Shown here one piece after another: positions 48,571-57,779 of a stretch of 64,000 nucleotides of DNA. The translations under genes and the position numbers were made by a program. Under the pieces are notes generated by a model that made no database searches, had not been told where the DNA came from, and saw nothing but the letters and a program-made list of their open reading frames with translations. Origin of the DNA: Kitasatospora sp. NBC_00374 (GTDB taxonomy: Bacteria > Actinomycetota > Actinomycetes > Streptomycetales > Streptomycetaceae). Position 1 is the stretch's first letter. The number at the start of each line of letters is the position of its first letter. The stretch lies in the NCBI RefSeq assembly GCF_041434935.1, contig NZ_CP107964.1, positions 2,170,001 through 2,234,000 on the forward strand, written 5' to 3'.

Positions 48571-50736
48571 TCAGTCGGTGAAGGTGCGGCCGTCGGCGGC
48601 CATCTGCTCCAGCAGGGCCGGCGGCTGGAAGCGCTCGCCGTAGGCGGCGGCCAGTTCGCGGGCGCGGGCGGTGAAGCCGGGGAGGCCGCCGCGGTAGCCG
48701 TTGATGTACTGGAGCACACCGCCGGTCCAGGCGGGGAAGCCGATGCCGAGGATGGAGCCGATGTTGGCGTCGGCGACCGAGGTGAGGACGTTCTCCTCCA
48801 GGCAGCGGACCGAGTCCAGGGCCTCGGCGAAGAGCATCCGCTCCTTCATGTCCTCGAACGGGATCTCGGCGCCCGGCCGCGCGAAGTGCTCGCGCAGGCC
48901 CGGCCACAGGCGGGTGCGGTGGCCGTCCCGGTAGTCGTAGAAGCCCGCGCCGCCGCTGCGGCCGGGCCGGTCGAACTCGTCGAGCATCCGGTCCATCACC
49001 ACGTCGGCCGGGTGCTCGGACCAGCTGCCGCCGGCCTCCTCGATCGCCCGCCGGGCCTCGTTGCGGATCTTGCGGGGCAGGGTGAGGGTGAGTTCGTCCA
49101 GCAGCGACAGGACCTTGGCCGGGTAGCCGGCCTGGGCGGCGGCCTGCTCGACCGAGACCGGGTCGAGGCCCTCGCCGACCATGGCGACGCCCTCGTTGAT
49201 GAACTGGCCGATCACCCGGGAGGTGAAGAAGCCGCGCGAGTCGTTCACCACGATCGGGGTCTTGTTGATCTGGCGGACCAGGTCGAAGGCGCGGGCCAGT
49301 GCCTCGTCGCCGGTCTGCGGGCCGCGGATGATCTCCACCAGCGGCATCCTGTCGACCGGCGAGAAGAAGTGCAGGCCGATGAAGTCGGCGCTGCGGGTGA
49401 CGCCTTCGGCGAGCAGGGCGATCGGGAGGGTGGAGGTGTTGGAGCAGAGCAGCGCGTCGGGGGCGACGACGTCCTGGACCTCCTGGAAGACCTTGTGCTT
49501 GAGCTCCGGGTTCTCGAAGACCGCCTCGATCACCGCGTCGCAGCCGGCCAGGTCGGCGGCGTCGGCGGTCGGGGTGATCCGGGCCAGCAGTTCCGCGCGC
49601 TGCTCGGGGGTGGTCCGGCCGCGGGCCACCGCCTTGTCCAGCAGACCGGCGGAGTAGGCCTTTCCGCGCTCGGCGGCCTCGGCGGTGACGTCCTTGAGCA
49701 GCACCTCGATGCCGGCCCGGGCGCAGGAGTACGCGATGCCCGCGCCCATCATGCCGGCGCCGAGCACCGCGACCTTGCGTACCGTGCGGGCCTCGACGCC
49801 CTTGGGGCGGCCCGCACCGGAGTTGACGGCCTGCATGTCGAAGAAGAAGGCCTGGATCATGTTCTTCGAGATCCGGCCGCAGGCCAGCTCGGTGAAGTAA
49901 CGGGCCTCGATCACCATCGCGGTGTCGACGTCCACCTGGGCGCCCTCGACCGCGGCGGCCAGGATGTTGCGCGGGGCCGGGTAGTCGGCGCCGGCCAGCT
50001 GCTTGCGCAGGTTGGCCGGGAAGGCCGGCAGGTTGGCGGCGAGGGCGGGGGTGCTGGGGGTGCCGCCGGGGATCCGGTAGCCCTTGACGTCCCAGGGCTG
50101 GACGGCCTCCGGGTTGGCGGCCACGAAGGCGTGCGCCTTCTCCAGCATCTCCTCCCGGGTGGCGGCCAGTTCGTGCACCAGGCCGTTCTCCAGGGCCTGC
50201 GCCGGGCGGTACTGGCGGCCCTGCAGCAGGACCTTGAGCAGCGCGTCGGTGATCCCCATCATCCGCACGGTGCGGACCACGCCGCCGCCGCCGGGGAGCA
50301 GTCCGAGGGTGACCTCGGGCAGGCCGATCTTGCTGCCGGGCGCGTCCAGGGCGATCCGGTGGTGGCAGGCGAGGGCGATCTCCAGGCCGCCGCCGAGGGC
50401 CGCGCCGTTGATGGCGGCGACCACGGGCCTGCCGAGGGTCTCCAGGGCGCGCAGGGCGCGCTTGATCCGCATCGAGTTGGCGAAGACCTGGTCCGCGGTC
50501 TCCGGGGTGGCCGCGGAGATCAGCCGCAGGTCGCCGCCGGCGAAGAAGGTCTTCTTGGCGGAGGTGATGATCACGCCGCGCAGGCCGTCGGTCGCCTTCA
50601 GGCGCTCGACCGTCGCCTCCAGGGCGTCGGTGAAGGCGGCGTTCATGGTGTTGGCGGACTGGGCCGGGTCGTCGAGGACGAGGGTGACCACGCCGTCCTG
50701 GTCCTGCTCCCAGCGGATGGCAGTCGTGTTGCTCAT
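48571..50736 (-). CDS. FadB-type enoyl-CoA hydratase / 3-hydroxyacyl-CoA dehydrogenase
   Basis: 721 residues from ATG 50736. N-terminal crotonase domain (residues about 1-290; ALGGGLEIALACHHRIAL forms the oxyanion region). C-terminal 3-hydroxyacyl-CoA dehydrogenase: NAD motif KVAVLGAGMMGAGIAYSCAR, then FIGLHFFSPVDRMPLVEIIR with the catalytic histidine. It converts enoyl-CoA to 3-ketoacyl-CoA in fatty-acid beta-oxidation. Last gene of the operon, 19 bp after the thiolase. Confidence 0.95.
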   Translation of the reverse strand: MSNTTAIRWEQDQDGVVTLVLDDPAQSANTMNAAFTDALEATVERLKATDGLRGVIITSAKKTFFAGGDLRLISAATPETADQVFANSMRIKRALRALETLGRPVVAAINGAALGGGLEIALACHHRIALDAPGSKIGLPEVTLGLLPGGGGVVRTVRMMGITDALLKVLLQGRQYRPAQALENGLVHELAATREEMLEKAHAFVAANPEAVQPWDVKGYRIPGGTPSTPALAANLPAFPANLRKQLAGADYPAPRNILAAAVEGAQVDVDTAMVIEARYFTELACGRISKNMIQAFFFDMQAVNSGAGRPKGVEARTVRKVAVLGAGMMGAGIAYSCARAGIEVLLKDVTAEAAERGKAYSAGLLDKAVARGRTTPEQRAELLARITPTADAADLAGCDAVIEAVFENPELKHKVFQEVQDVVAPDALLCSNTSTLPIALLAEGVTRSADFIGLHFFSPVDRMPLVEIIRGPQTGDEALARAFDLVRQINKTPIVVNDSRGFFTSRVIGQFINEGVAMVGEGLDPVSVEQAAAQAGYPAKVLSLLDELTLTLPRKIRNEARRAIEEAGGSWSEHPADVVMDRMLDEFDRPGRSGGAGFYDYRDGHRTRLWPGLREHFARPGAEIPFEDMKERMLFAEALDSVRCLEENVLTSVADANIGSILGIGFPAWTGGVLQYINGYRGGLPGFTARARELAAAYGERFQPPALLEQMAADGRTFTD

Positions 50737-50755
50737 GAGGTGAAGGTCTCCCGTT

Positions 50756-51970
50756 TCAGATGCGCTCGATGACGGTGGCGACGCCCATACCGCCGCCGAC
50801 GCAGAGGGTGGCCAGGCCGTAGCGGAGGTCGCGGCGCTCCAGCTCGTCGATCAGGGTGCCGATCAGCATCGCGCCGGTCGCGCCCAGGGGGTGCCCGAGG
50901 GCGATCGCGCCGCCGTTGACGTTCACCTGGTCGTGCCGGAAGCCGAGTTCGCGGATGAAGCGCAGCGCGACGGCGGCGAACGCCTCGTTGATCTCGACCA
51001 GGTCGATGTCGGCGGCGTTCAGGCCGGCCTTGGCGAGGGCCTTGCGGGTGGCGGGGGCCGGGCCGGTCAGCATGATGGTGGGCTCGGAGCCGGAGACGGC
51101 GGCGGACACGATCCGGGCGCGCGGGCGCAGCCCGTACCGTTCGCCGATCTCGCGGGAGCCGATCGCGACCAGGGCCGCGCCGTCCACGATGCCGGAGGAG
51201 TTGCCGGCGTGGTGGACGTGGTCGATGGACTCGACCCAGTGGTACTTCTGCAGGGCGACGGCGTCGAAGCCGCCGGCCTCGCCGATGCCGGCGAAGGAGG
51301 GCTTGAGGCCGGCCAGGGTCTCCACGGTCGTGCCGGGGCGGATGAACTCGTCGCGGTCGAGCACCACCAGGCCGTTGCGGTCCTTGACCGGGACGACGGA
51401 GCGGTCGAACAGGCCGTCGGCCTGGGCCTTGGCGGCGCGGGCCTGGGACTCGGCGGCGAAGGCGTCCACGTCGGTGCGGGACAGGCCCTCGATGGTGGCG
51501 ATCAGGTCGGCGCCGATGCCCTGCGGGACGAAGCCGGTCTGGTAGCTGGTCATCGGGTCCATCGCCCAGGCGCCGCCGTCGGAGCCCATCTTCACCCGGG
51601 ACATCGACTCGACCCCGCCGGCCAGGATGAGGTCCTCCCAGCCGGACCGGACCTTGGCGGCGGCCAGGTTGACGGCCTCCAGGCCGGAGGCGCAGAAGCG
51701 GTTCTCCTGGACGCCGGCGACGGTGTCCGGCAGTCCGGCCGCGATGGCGGCGATCCGGGCGATGTCGGAGCCCTGGTCGCCGATCGGGCTGACCACGCCG
51801 AGCACGATGTCGTCGATCGCGGCCGGGTCCAGTCCGGGGAACCGGGCCCGGAGTTCGTGGATCAGACCGACCACGAGGTCGATCGGCTTGGTGCCGTGCA
51901 GCGAGCCGTTCGCTTTGCCCCGGCCTCGCGGTGTGCGGATAGCGTCGTAGACGTACGCTTCGGTGGTCAC
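50756..51970 (-). CDS. acetyl-CoA acyltransferase (thiolase)
   Basis: 404 residues from GTG 51970. The nucleophile cysteine is in [20 protein letters not shown], the active histidine in [13 protein letters not shown], and the second cysteine in [13 protein letters not shown]. It cleaves 3-ketoacyl-CoA with CoA, the last step of beta-oxidation. It pairs with the FadB-type protein downstream to form the trifunctional set. Confidence 0.95.
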   Translation of the reverse strand: MTTEAYVYDAIRTPRGRGKANGSLHGTKPIDLVVGLIHELRARFPGLDPAAIDDIVLGVVSPIGDQGSDIARIAAIAAGLPDTVAGVQENRFCASGLEAVNLAAAKVRSGWEDLILAGGVESMSRVKMGSDGGAWAMDPMTSYQTGFVPQGIGADLIATIEGLSRTDVDAFAAESQARAAKAQADGLFDRSVVPVKDRNGLVVLDRDEFIRPGTTVETLAGLKPSFAGIGEAGGFDAVALQKYHWVESIDHVHHAGNSSGIVDGAALVAIGSREIGERYGLRPRARIVSAAVSGSEPTIMLTGPAPATRKALAKAGLNAADIDLVEINEAFAAVALRFIRELGFRHDQVNVNGGAIALGHPLGATGAMLIGTLIDELERRDLRYGLATLCVGGGMGVATVIERI

Positions 51971-51994
51971 GGTGGGTGCCTTTCCGGGAAGGGT

Positions 51995-53137
51995 CTAACC
52001 GAGGAGGGAGCGGCCGATGATCTCTTTCATGATCTCGGTCGTGCCGCCGTAGATGGTCTGGATCCGGCCGTCGGTGAACGCCCTGGCGACCGGGAACTCC
52101 GTCATGTAGCCGTAGCCGCCGTGCAGTTGGAGGCAGCGGTCGGCGGTGCGCTTCTGCAGTTCGGTGGCCCACCACTTGGCCATCGAGGCGTCCACCGGGG
52201 TGAGCGCGTAGCGGTTGTGCTCGGTGACGCAGCGGTCGACGAAGGTCCGGGTGACGGCGCACTCGGTGGCCAGCTCGGCGATCTCGAAGCGGACGTGCTG
52301 GAGCTTGGCCAGCGGCCGGCCGAAGGCGGTGCGCTGCTTCACGTACGCGGTGGTGAGCTCGACCAGGTGCTCGGCGCCCGCGATCGCCGCGACCGCGATG
52401 GCCAGCCGCTCCTGGGCGAGGTTGCGCATCAGGTACAGGAAGCCCTGGTTCTCCTCGCCGAGCAGGTTCTCCTTGGGGACGCGGACGTCGGTGAAGAACA
52501 GCTCGGCGGTGTCCTGGGACTTCTGGCCGATCTTGTCGAGGTTGCGGCCGCGTTCGAAGCCCGCCATGCCGCGCTCCACCACCAGCAGGCTGAGCCCGTG
52601 CGCACCGCCCTCGGGGGTGGTGCGGGCGACCACCACGACCAGGTCGGACAGGATGCCGTTGGAGATGAAGGTCTTGCTGCCGTTGAGCAGGTAGTGGTCC
52701 CCCCGGTCGACCGCCGAGGTGCGGATGCCCTGCAGGTCGGAGCCGGTGCCGGGCTCGGTCATCGCGATGGCGGTGACCAGCTCGCCGGTACAGAAGCCGG
52801 GCAGCCAGCGCCGCTTCTGCTCCTCGGTGCCGAGCGAGGCGAGGTACGGGCCGATGATGTCGTTGTGCAGGCCGAGTGCCAGTCCGCTGACCCCGGCGCG
52901 GGTGAACTCCTCGGCCAGTACGGTCGCGAAGCGGAAGTCGGCGGTGCCACCGCCGCCGTACTCCTCGGGGACGGCCATGCCGAGCAGGCCCTGCCGGCCG
53001 GCGGCCCGCCAGGCGTCGCGGTCGACGATGCCGGCCTGCTCCCAGCGGTCGTAGTGCGGCAGCACCTCCTTGGCCAGAAAGGCCTTCACGGTCTCCCGGA
53101 ACGCCTCGTGCTCCTCGGTGTAGAGCTCTCGTTGCAC
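51995..53137 (-). CDS. acyl-CoA dehydrogenase
   Basis: 380 residues from GTG 53137 (VQRELYTEEHEAFRETVKAF). FAD/substrate motifs AIAMTEPGTGSDLQGIRTSA and QDTAELFFTDVRVPKENLLG are intact; the C-terminal TIYGGTTEIMKEIIGRSLLG contains the catalytic glutamate at the expected place (GGTTE). First oxidation step of beta-oxidation; 24 bp before the thiolase gene. Confidence 0.94.
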   Translation of the reverse strand: MQRELYTEEHEAFRETVKAFLAKEVLPHYDRWEQAGIVDRDAWRAAGRQGLLGMAVPEEYGGGGTADFRFATVLAEEFTRAGVSGLALGLHNDIIGPYLASLGTEEQKRRWLPGFCTGELVTAIAMTEPGTGSDLQGIRTSAVDRGDHYLLNGSKTFISNGILSDLVVVVARTTPEGGAHGLSLLVVERGMAGFERGRNLDKIGQKSQDTAELFFTDVRVPKENLLGEENQGFLYLMRNLAQERLAIAVAAIAGAEHLVELTTAYVKQRTAFGRPLAKLQHVRFEIAELATECAVTRTFVDRCVTEHNRYALTPVDASMAKWWATELQKRTADRCLQLHGGYGYMTEFPVARAFTDGRIQTIYGGTTEIMKEIIGRSLLG

Positions 53138-53151
53138 CTGGGTCGGTCCTC

Positions 53152-54285
53152 TCAGGGGGTGGGCCCGGGGTCCAGCCCCGGCACCCGCCAGTCCTCGGCC
53201 ACTTCCGCGGTGTGCTGGCCGGGCCGGCTGGGCGGGCGGCGCAGCGATCCGGGGGTGGCGGAGAACCGCGGGGCCGGGGCGGGCTGGGTGATGCCGTCGT
53301 GGGTGGGGTAGGTGGCACGGGCGGCCAGGTGCGGGTGCTCGGCGGCCTGGCGCAGGGTCAGGACGGGTGCGACGCAGGCGTCCGCGCTCTCGAAGACCGC
53401 CGTCCAGTCGGCCTGGGTGCGGGTGGCGAAACGGTCGGCGATCCTGGTCCGCAGCTCGGGCCAGCGCGCGAGGTCGTACTGGGCGGGGGCGTCCTCGCCG
53501 AGGTCCAGCAGGTGGGCGAACTCGGCGTAGAACTGCGGCTCCAGCGCCCCGACGGCCATGTACCGGTCGTCGGCGGTGCGGTAGGTGTCGTACCAGGGGG
53601 CACCGCCGTCCAGCAGGTTGACGCCCCGGCGGTCGTGCCACTGGCCGGCCGCGAGCAGCCCCCAGAGGATCGAGGTGAGGTGGGCGGTACCGTCCACGAT
53701 GGCGGCGTCGACCACCTGGCCCTGGCCGGTCCGCTCGGCGTGGCGCAGTGCGGCGAGCAGGCCCACGACCAGGTAGAGCGAGCCGCCGGCGTAGTCGCCG
53801 AGCAGGTTGGCGGGGATGGCCGGGGGGCCGTCGGCGGGGCCGATCAGGCCGAGCGCGCCGGCGGTGGCGGTGTAGCCGATGTCGTGGCCGGCCCGGGCGG
53901 CCAGCGGGCCGCTCTGGCCCCAGCCGGTCATCCGGCCGTAGACGAGGGCGGGGTTGCGGGCGAGGCAGGGTTCGGGGCCGACGCCGAGGCGTTCGGCGAC
54001 GCCCGGGCGGTAGCCCTCGATCAGCAGGTCGGCCCGTTCGACCAGGTCCAGCACCAGGCCGGGGCCGCCGGCGCTCTTGAGGTCGACCAGCACCGAGCGC
54101 TTGTTGCGGTTGGTGAGGTCGAAGGCCGGGTCGGGTCCGATCGGGGGCGGCCCCGGGCGGTCCACCCGGACGACGTCGGCGCCCAGGTCGGCCAGCAGCA
54201 TGGCGGCGAACGGCCCCGGCCCGATCCCGGCCAGTTCCAGCACGCGCAGCCCGGCCAGCGGCCCGGCTCCGGTCGTCTCAGCCAC
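53152..54285 (-). CDS. CaiB/BaiF CoA-transferase family (alpha-methylacyl-CoA racemase-like)
   Basis: 377 residues from GTG 54285 with AGGAGG eight bases upstream. Start PLAGLRVLELAGIGPGPFAA, then NRNKRSVLVDLKS, GMTGWGQSGPLAARAGHDIG (here GRMTGWGQ) and a catalytic aspartate in LLGDYAGGS. The His-Asp pair of HDIGYTATAGAL favours an alpha-methylacyl-CoA racemase, which prepares branched acyl-CoA for oxidation. First gene of the operon. Confidence 0.93.
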   Translation of the reverse strand: MAETTGAGPLAGLRVLELAGIGPGPFAAMLLADLGADVVRVDRPGPPPIGPDPAFDLTNRNKRSVLVDLKSAGGPGLVLDLVERADLLIEGYRPGVAERLGVGPEPCLARNPALVYGRMTGWGQSGPLAARAGHDIGYTATAGALGLIGPADGPPAIPANLLGDYAGGSLYLVVGLLAALRHAERTGQGQVVDAAIVDGTAHLTSILWGLLAAGQWHDRRGVNLLDGGAPWYDTYRTADDRYMAVGALEPQFYAEFAHLLDLGEDAPAQYDLARWPELRTRIADRFATRTQADWTAVFESADACVAPVLTLRQAAEHPHLAARATYPTHDGITQPAPAPRFSATPGSLRRPPSRPGQHTAEVAEDWRVPGLDPGPTP

Positions 54286-54322
54286 TGCTCGGCCTCCTGG
54301 GCTCGACCGTGTTCGCCATGTT

Positions 54323-54343
54323 TGACAGTGAAGCTGTCACAGT
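54323..54343. promoter_or_regulatory. operator of the beta-oxidation operon, TGACAG-N5-CTGTCA
   Basis: The dyad TGACAGTGAAGCTGTCA (54323-54339) is followed by CAGT and includes the 11-bp GCTGTCACAGT shared with the merR promoter. It lies 38 bp before the CaiB-like gene (minus strand). Confidence 0.65.
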
Positions 54344-54470
54344 CGTGATGATAGGCAGTTGACCCGCCGGTAACAAGGGTCGCACCCCCTGCCCCTCGGC
54401 CCTCCTTGCGAACGGCGGCGGGCAGGCGGATTCTGGGGCTGACGCTCCCGTTCCGGAGAGGTGATCTGCC

Positions 54471-54734
54471 GTGCACAATCACTGGATCGTCGATCTCGAC
54501 TTCGACGAGGACGAGGACCGCACCACCTGCACCGCCAAACTCAGCGGTTTCAGCGCCCCCGGCGCCCTCGGCGTCGGCGTCGCCCGCCGCAGCCCCGACG
54601 ACACCCCGGACTCCACGGTCGGCGAGGAACTCGCCGCCGCCCGGGCCTGCTCCGACCTGGCCCACGCCCTGATCGACCAGGCCGCCGACGGCATCCAACG
54701 GCGCACCCACGAGAGCGCCCACCTGCACTACTGA
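54471..54734 (+). CDS. DUF1876 (dsRBD-like) small protein
   Basis: 87 residues from GTG 54471 with GGAGAGG upstream. The family pattern is clear: WIVDLDFDEDEDRTTCTAKL near the start, GVGVARRSPDD, then VGEELAAARACSDLAHALID. Small acidic alpha/beta fold, frequent in many copies in streptomycetes; function unknown. Divergent from the fad operon but without evident connection. Confidence 0.9.
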   Translation: MHNHWIVDLDFDEDEDRTTCTAKLSGFSAPGALGVGVARRSPDDTPDSTVGEELAAARACSDLAHALIDQAADGIQRRTHESAHLHY

Positions 54735-54866
54735 CCGCGGTCGCCTCCCCCGCGCGGGGGAGCGGGATCGGCCGCCGGTCGGACGCGCGCGCCGGGCCCG
54801 GACGGCAGGCTCGGGGCATGGTCCCCGACGCCCCGGAACACCCGCACCGCGCCCACCGGGCTGACG

Positions 54867-54872
54867 TAGAGT
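54867..54872 (+). promoter_or_regulatory. -10 box TAGAGT of the sensor-kinase operon
   Basis: TAGAGT ends 7 nt before the GTG start at 54880; no ribosome site lies between, so the two-component transcript is probably leaderless. Confidence 0.55.
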
Positions 54873-54879
54873 CAGCCCG

Positions 54880-56088
54880 GTGAAGGCACTGATCGGGGGG
54901 CGGGCCGCACGGCGCTGGGTGCACCTGGTGCTCGGCGGCGCACTGCTGATGCCGTACTGGCTGCTGTCCCTGGTGGTGCTGACCGCGGTCCACCGCGGTG
55001 GCGGCGACGCCGGGCACGCGGTGGTCCTGCAACTACTGGCCCTCGCGACCTCGCTGCCCGCGGCCGCCGTGACCGCCCTCGTCCCGGTGGTGCGGGTGCT
55101 GGAGGCGACCGCGGCTCGGGCGCTGTGCGCGGGAGCGGACGGCGAGCTGGCCGTCACCCCCTCGCACTCCTGGGCGGCCCGCCGGCGCACCGCCGTCTGG
55201 TACGTGCTCCACCTGCTGCTCGGCGGCGTCGTGGCCGGCATGTCGCTGGCCGTGCCGCCGGCCGTGGTGGCCCTGCTGCTGTTCCCCGACCCCGAGTGGA
55301 CCCGGATGTACTTCGGCGACCACCCGGCACCCGCGCCGCTGCTCGCGGCCGGCCTGGTGACCCTGCTGCTGGCCGCCAACGCGGCGGCCGGCACCTGCCT
55401 GGCCCGGCTCGCCCCGCGACTGCTCGGGCCCACCCCCGCCGAGCGGCTCGCCGCCGCCGAGGCACGGGTGGTGGAACTGGCCCACCGCAACCGGCTGGCC
55501 CGGGAACTGCACGACTCCGTCGGGCACGCGCTCAGCGCGGTCACCATCCAGGCCGCCGCCGTCGGCCGGGTCCTGCGCAGCGACCCGGAGTTCGCGGCCG
55601 AGGCGCTCCGGGCGATCGAGGAGACCGCGCGGGCGGCCGTCGCCGAACTGGACACCGTCCTCGGTGTGCTGCGCGAGGAGGAACTCGCCCCCACCGGCCC
55701 GACGCTCACCGAACTCGACTCCCTGATCCGGCAGATGCGGCTCTCCGGGGTCAACGTCGACACCCGCACCGGGCCCGGGCTCGGCCGCCTGCCCGCCACC
55801 CTCTCCCGGGAGGCCTACCGGATCGTCCAGGAGGGCCTCACCAACGTGCTGCGGCACGCCGGGCCGGTACCCGCCCGGCTCCGGATCGACCTCCGCGAAG
55901 GACGCCTGAACGTGGAACTGACCAATCCGCTCGGCGTCGGCCGGCCCTCCCGGCCGGGCGGCGGACGCGGCCTGCGCGGCATGGCCGAACGGGCCGCCGC
56001 CCTGCGCGGCGACTGCCACTCCGGCCCCACCGAGGACGGCCGGGGCTGGCGCCTGACCGCCGGTCTCCCGACCGGGGACCCGCGGTGA
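54880..56088 (+). CDS. membrane sensor histidine kinase (NarL-type, HisKA_3)
   Basis: 402 residues from GTG 54880. Four membrane helices in residues about 15-170 (LLMPYWLLSLVVLTAV; VLQLLALATSLPAAAV; VWYVLHLLLGGVVAGMSL; LLAAGLVTLLLAANAA) with little extracytoplasmic sequence, so sensing is likely intramembrane. The phosphorylated histidine is H211 in RLARELHDSVGHALSAV. The HATPase part reads EAYRIVQEGLTNVLRHAG and GRGLRGMAERAAAL. GTGA overlap with the response regulator. Confidence 0.93.
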   Translation: MKALIGGRAARRWVHLVLGGALLMPYWLLSLVVLTAVHRGGGDAGHAVVLQLLALATSLPAAAVTALVPVVRVLEATAARALCAGADGELAVTPSHSWAARRRTAVWYVLHLLLGGVVAGMSLAVPPAVVALLLFPDPEWTRMYFGDHPAPAPLLAAGLVTLLLAANAAAGTCLARLAPRLLGPTPAERLAAAEARVVELAHRNRLARELHDSVGHALSAVTIQAAAVGRVLRSDPEFAAEALRAIEETARAAVAELDTVLGVLREEELAPTGPTLTELDSLIRQMRLSGVNVDTRTGPGLGRLPATLSREAYRIVQEGLTNVLRHAGPVPARLRIDLREGRLNVELTNPLGVGRPSRPGGGRGLRGMAERAAALRGDCHSGPTEDGRGWRLTAGLPTGDPR

Positions 56089-56798
56089 CCGGCGCGCCGC
56101 GCCCCCCGATCCGGGTGGTGATCGCCGACGACGAGCGGCTGGTGCGCACCGGGCTGCGGGTGGTGCTCGACTTCGAACCGGACATCACCGTGGTCGGCGA
56201 GGCCGCGACCGGCGCCGAGGTCGTACCGCTGGTGCGCGACCTGCGGCCGGACGTGGTGCTGATGGACGTCCGGATGCCGGAGGTGAACGGCATCGACGCC
56301 ACCCGGCAGCTGGCCGGCGGGCTCGACCGGCCACCCCGGATCCTGGTGGTCACCACCTTCGAGAACGACGACTACGTGTACGAGGCGCTGCGGGCCGGCG
56401 CCGCCGGATTCCTGCTGAAGCGGGCCCGCGCGGAGGAGATGGTGCACGCCGTCCGGCTGGCCGCGCACGGCGACTCGCTGCTCTTCCCGTCCTCCGTCCG
56501 CGGCCTCGCCGCCGGGGAGGCCGACCGGCGCGGCGCGGCCGGGCCGGGCGGCCAGGGCGAGGGCGGCAGCGGCAGCGGCCGCGGCCGGAACCCGATCGAC
56601 CGGCTCACCGGCCGGGAGGGCGAGGTGCTGCGGCTGATGGCCGCCGGCCTCAGCAACGGCGAGATCGCCGAACGGCTGGTGGTCAGCCCGGAGACGGTGA
56701 AGACCCACGTCGGCAGCGTGCTGGCGAAGCTGGGCGCCCGCGACCGGACCCAGGCGGTGATCGCCGCGTACGAGTCCGGCTTCGTCCGGCCGGGGTAG
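56085..56798 (+). CDS. NarL/LuxR-type response regulator
   Basis: 237 residues from GTG 56085, overlapping the kinase stop by 4 bp. Receiver domain: IRVVIADDERLVRTGLRVVL, phospho-acceptor Asp in DVVLMDVRMPEVNG, Lys in GAAGFLLKRA. A long Gly/Ser/Arg linker follows. DNA-binding: LTGREGEVLRLMAAGLSNGE, IAERLVVSPETVKTHVGSVL. Cognate partner of the preceding kinase; targets unknown. Confidence 0.94.
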   Translation: MTGAPRPPIRVVIADDERLVRTGLRVVLDFEPDITVVGEAATGAEVVPLVRDLRPDVVLMDVRMPEVNGIDATRQLAGGLDRPPRILVVTTFENDDYVYEALRAGAAGFLLKRARAEEMVHAVRLAAHGDSLLFPSSVRGLAAGEADRRGAAGPGGQGEGGSGSGRGRNPIDRLTGREGEVLRLMAAGLSNGEIAERLVVSPETVKTHVGSVLAKLGARDRTQAVIAAYESGFVRPG

Positions 56799-56902
56799 CG
56801 GGACGTCCGGGGCCGCGCCTTCCTCGGATGTGCTACCGGCGGGTAGAGTGCGGCATTCGTCCGCATCCCCGGGTGAACCCCCTGACACGAACTGGTGAAC
56901 GC

Positions 56903-57616
56903 ATGTCAGTCTGGACCCGCCCCGCACTGTGGTGGCGCCTGGCCATCGTGATCTCCGCCGGGCTCGGGCTGATCCTCAGCAACAGCTCGCTGGTGTACTT
57001 CACCATCGAGAGCAACGTGATCGTGCTCGGCTACTTCGCCTCCGCCGTCTACTGGATGGCCCGGCGCGGCACGGTCGACGCCCCCGCGCCCAGGCTGCGC
57101 GGGGCCGCCACGCTGTACATCACCATCACCGGCCTGGTCGCCCACATCCTGCTCAACCACGGCGTGAGCCCGCTGCCCGGCCTGGGCTCCGGCCCCGCCC
57201 AGCTGCAGAACTGGTCGAGCTTCCTGCTGCACTACACCACGCCGGTCATGGTCCTCGTCGACTGGCTCTGCCTCAAGCCGCGCAACGCCTCCCGCTGGCG
57301 CGACCTGCCGCTGTGGCTCGTCTTCCCGCTCGGCTACGCCGTGGTCACCGAGGTCCGCGCCGCGCTCTTCCCCTCGTTCCCGCTGAAGTACCCGTACTTC
57401 TTCCTCGACCCGAGCATCGAGGGCCACGCCTGGGTGGCCGGCCAGATCGCCCAGCTCACCGTCGAGTTCGTGCTGCTCGCCGCCCTCGTCATCGGTCTGG
57501 ACCGCCTCGGCACCCTGATCAACCGCAAGCTCCGGCCGACCCCGACCCCGGCCCCGGCCCCGGCCCCGGCCGACCCCGCCGTGACCACGGCTCCCGCCAC
57601 CGCCGGCAAGCGGTAG
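56903..57616 (+). CDS. Pr6Pr-type integral membrane protein
   Basis: 237 residues with six or seven hydrophobic helices. Motifs FTIESNVIVLGYFASAVYWM, TGLVAHILLNH, LLHYTTPVMVLVDWL and FPLGYAVVTEVRAALFPSF match the Pr6Pr family of FAR-17a/AIG1-like membrane proteins. It ends in a Pro/Ala repeat tail (PTPTPAPAPAPADPA). Function unknown; may handle a lipid or hormone-like ester by analogy with AIG1. Confidence 0.85.
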   Translation: MSVWTRPALWWRLAIVISAGLGLILSNSSLVYFTIESNVIVLGYFASAVYWMARRGTVDAPAPRLRGAATLYITITGLVAHILLNHGVSPLPGLGSGPAQLQNWSSFLLHYTTPVMVLVDWLCLKPRNASRWRDLPLWLVFPLGYAVVTEVRAALFPSFPLKYPYFFLDPSIEGHAWVAGQIAQLTVEFVLLAALVIGLDRLGTLINRKLRPTPTPAPAPAPADPAVTTAPATAGKR

Positions 57617-57629
57617 GCCGGAGCCCGCA

Positions 57630-57779
57630 TCACACCGGCGGAGTCACGTGGCAGACGGCCACGGTGATCGGGTTGACGCCACCTTCCTCGATGGCCTCCG
57701 CCATGGCCTCGGTCTGCCCCGCGATCGCCCTCGTACCCTCGGGCGTGGGCGCTCGGGAGTACCGGGCCCGGGCCGCCGG
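57630..57779 (-). other. coding-like remnant after the EPSP synthase stop
   Basis: Directly after the EPSP synthase TGA the same frame stays open for 50 codons, reading TPEGTRAIAGQTEAMAEAIE then EGGVNPITVAVCHVTPPV and stopping at 57630. An ATG at 57704 could start a 24-residue peptide but has no ribosome site. Composition is streptomycete-like coding. Family not recognised. Confidence 0.3.
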
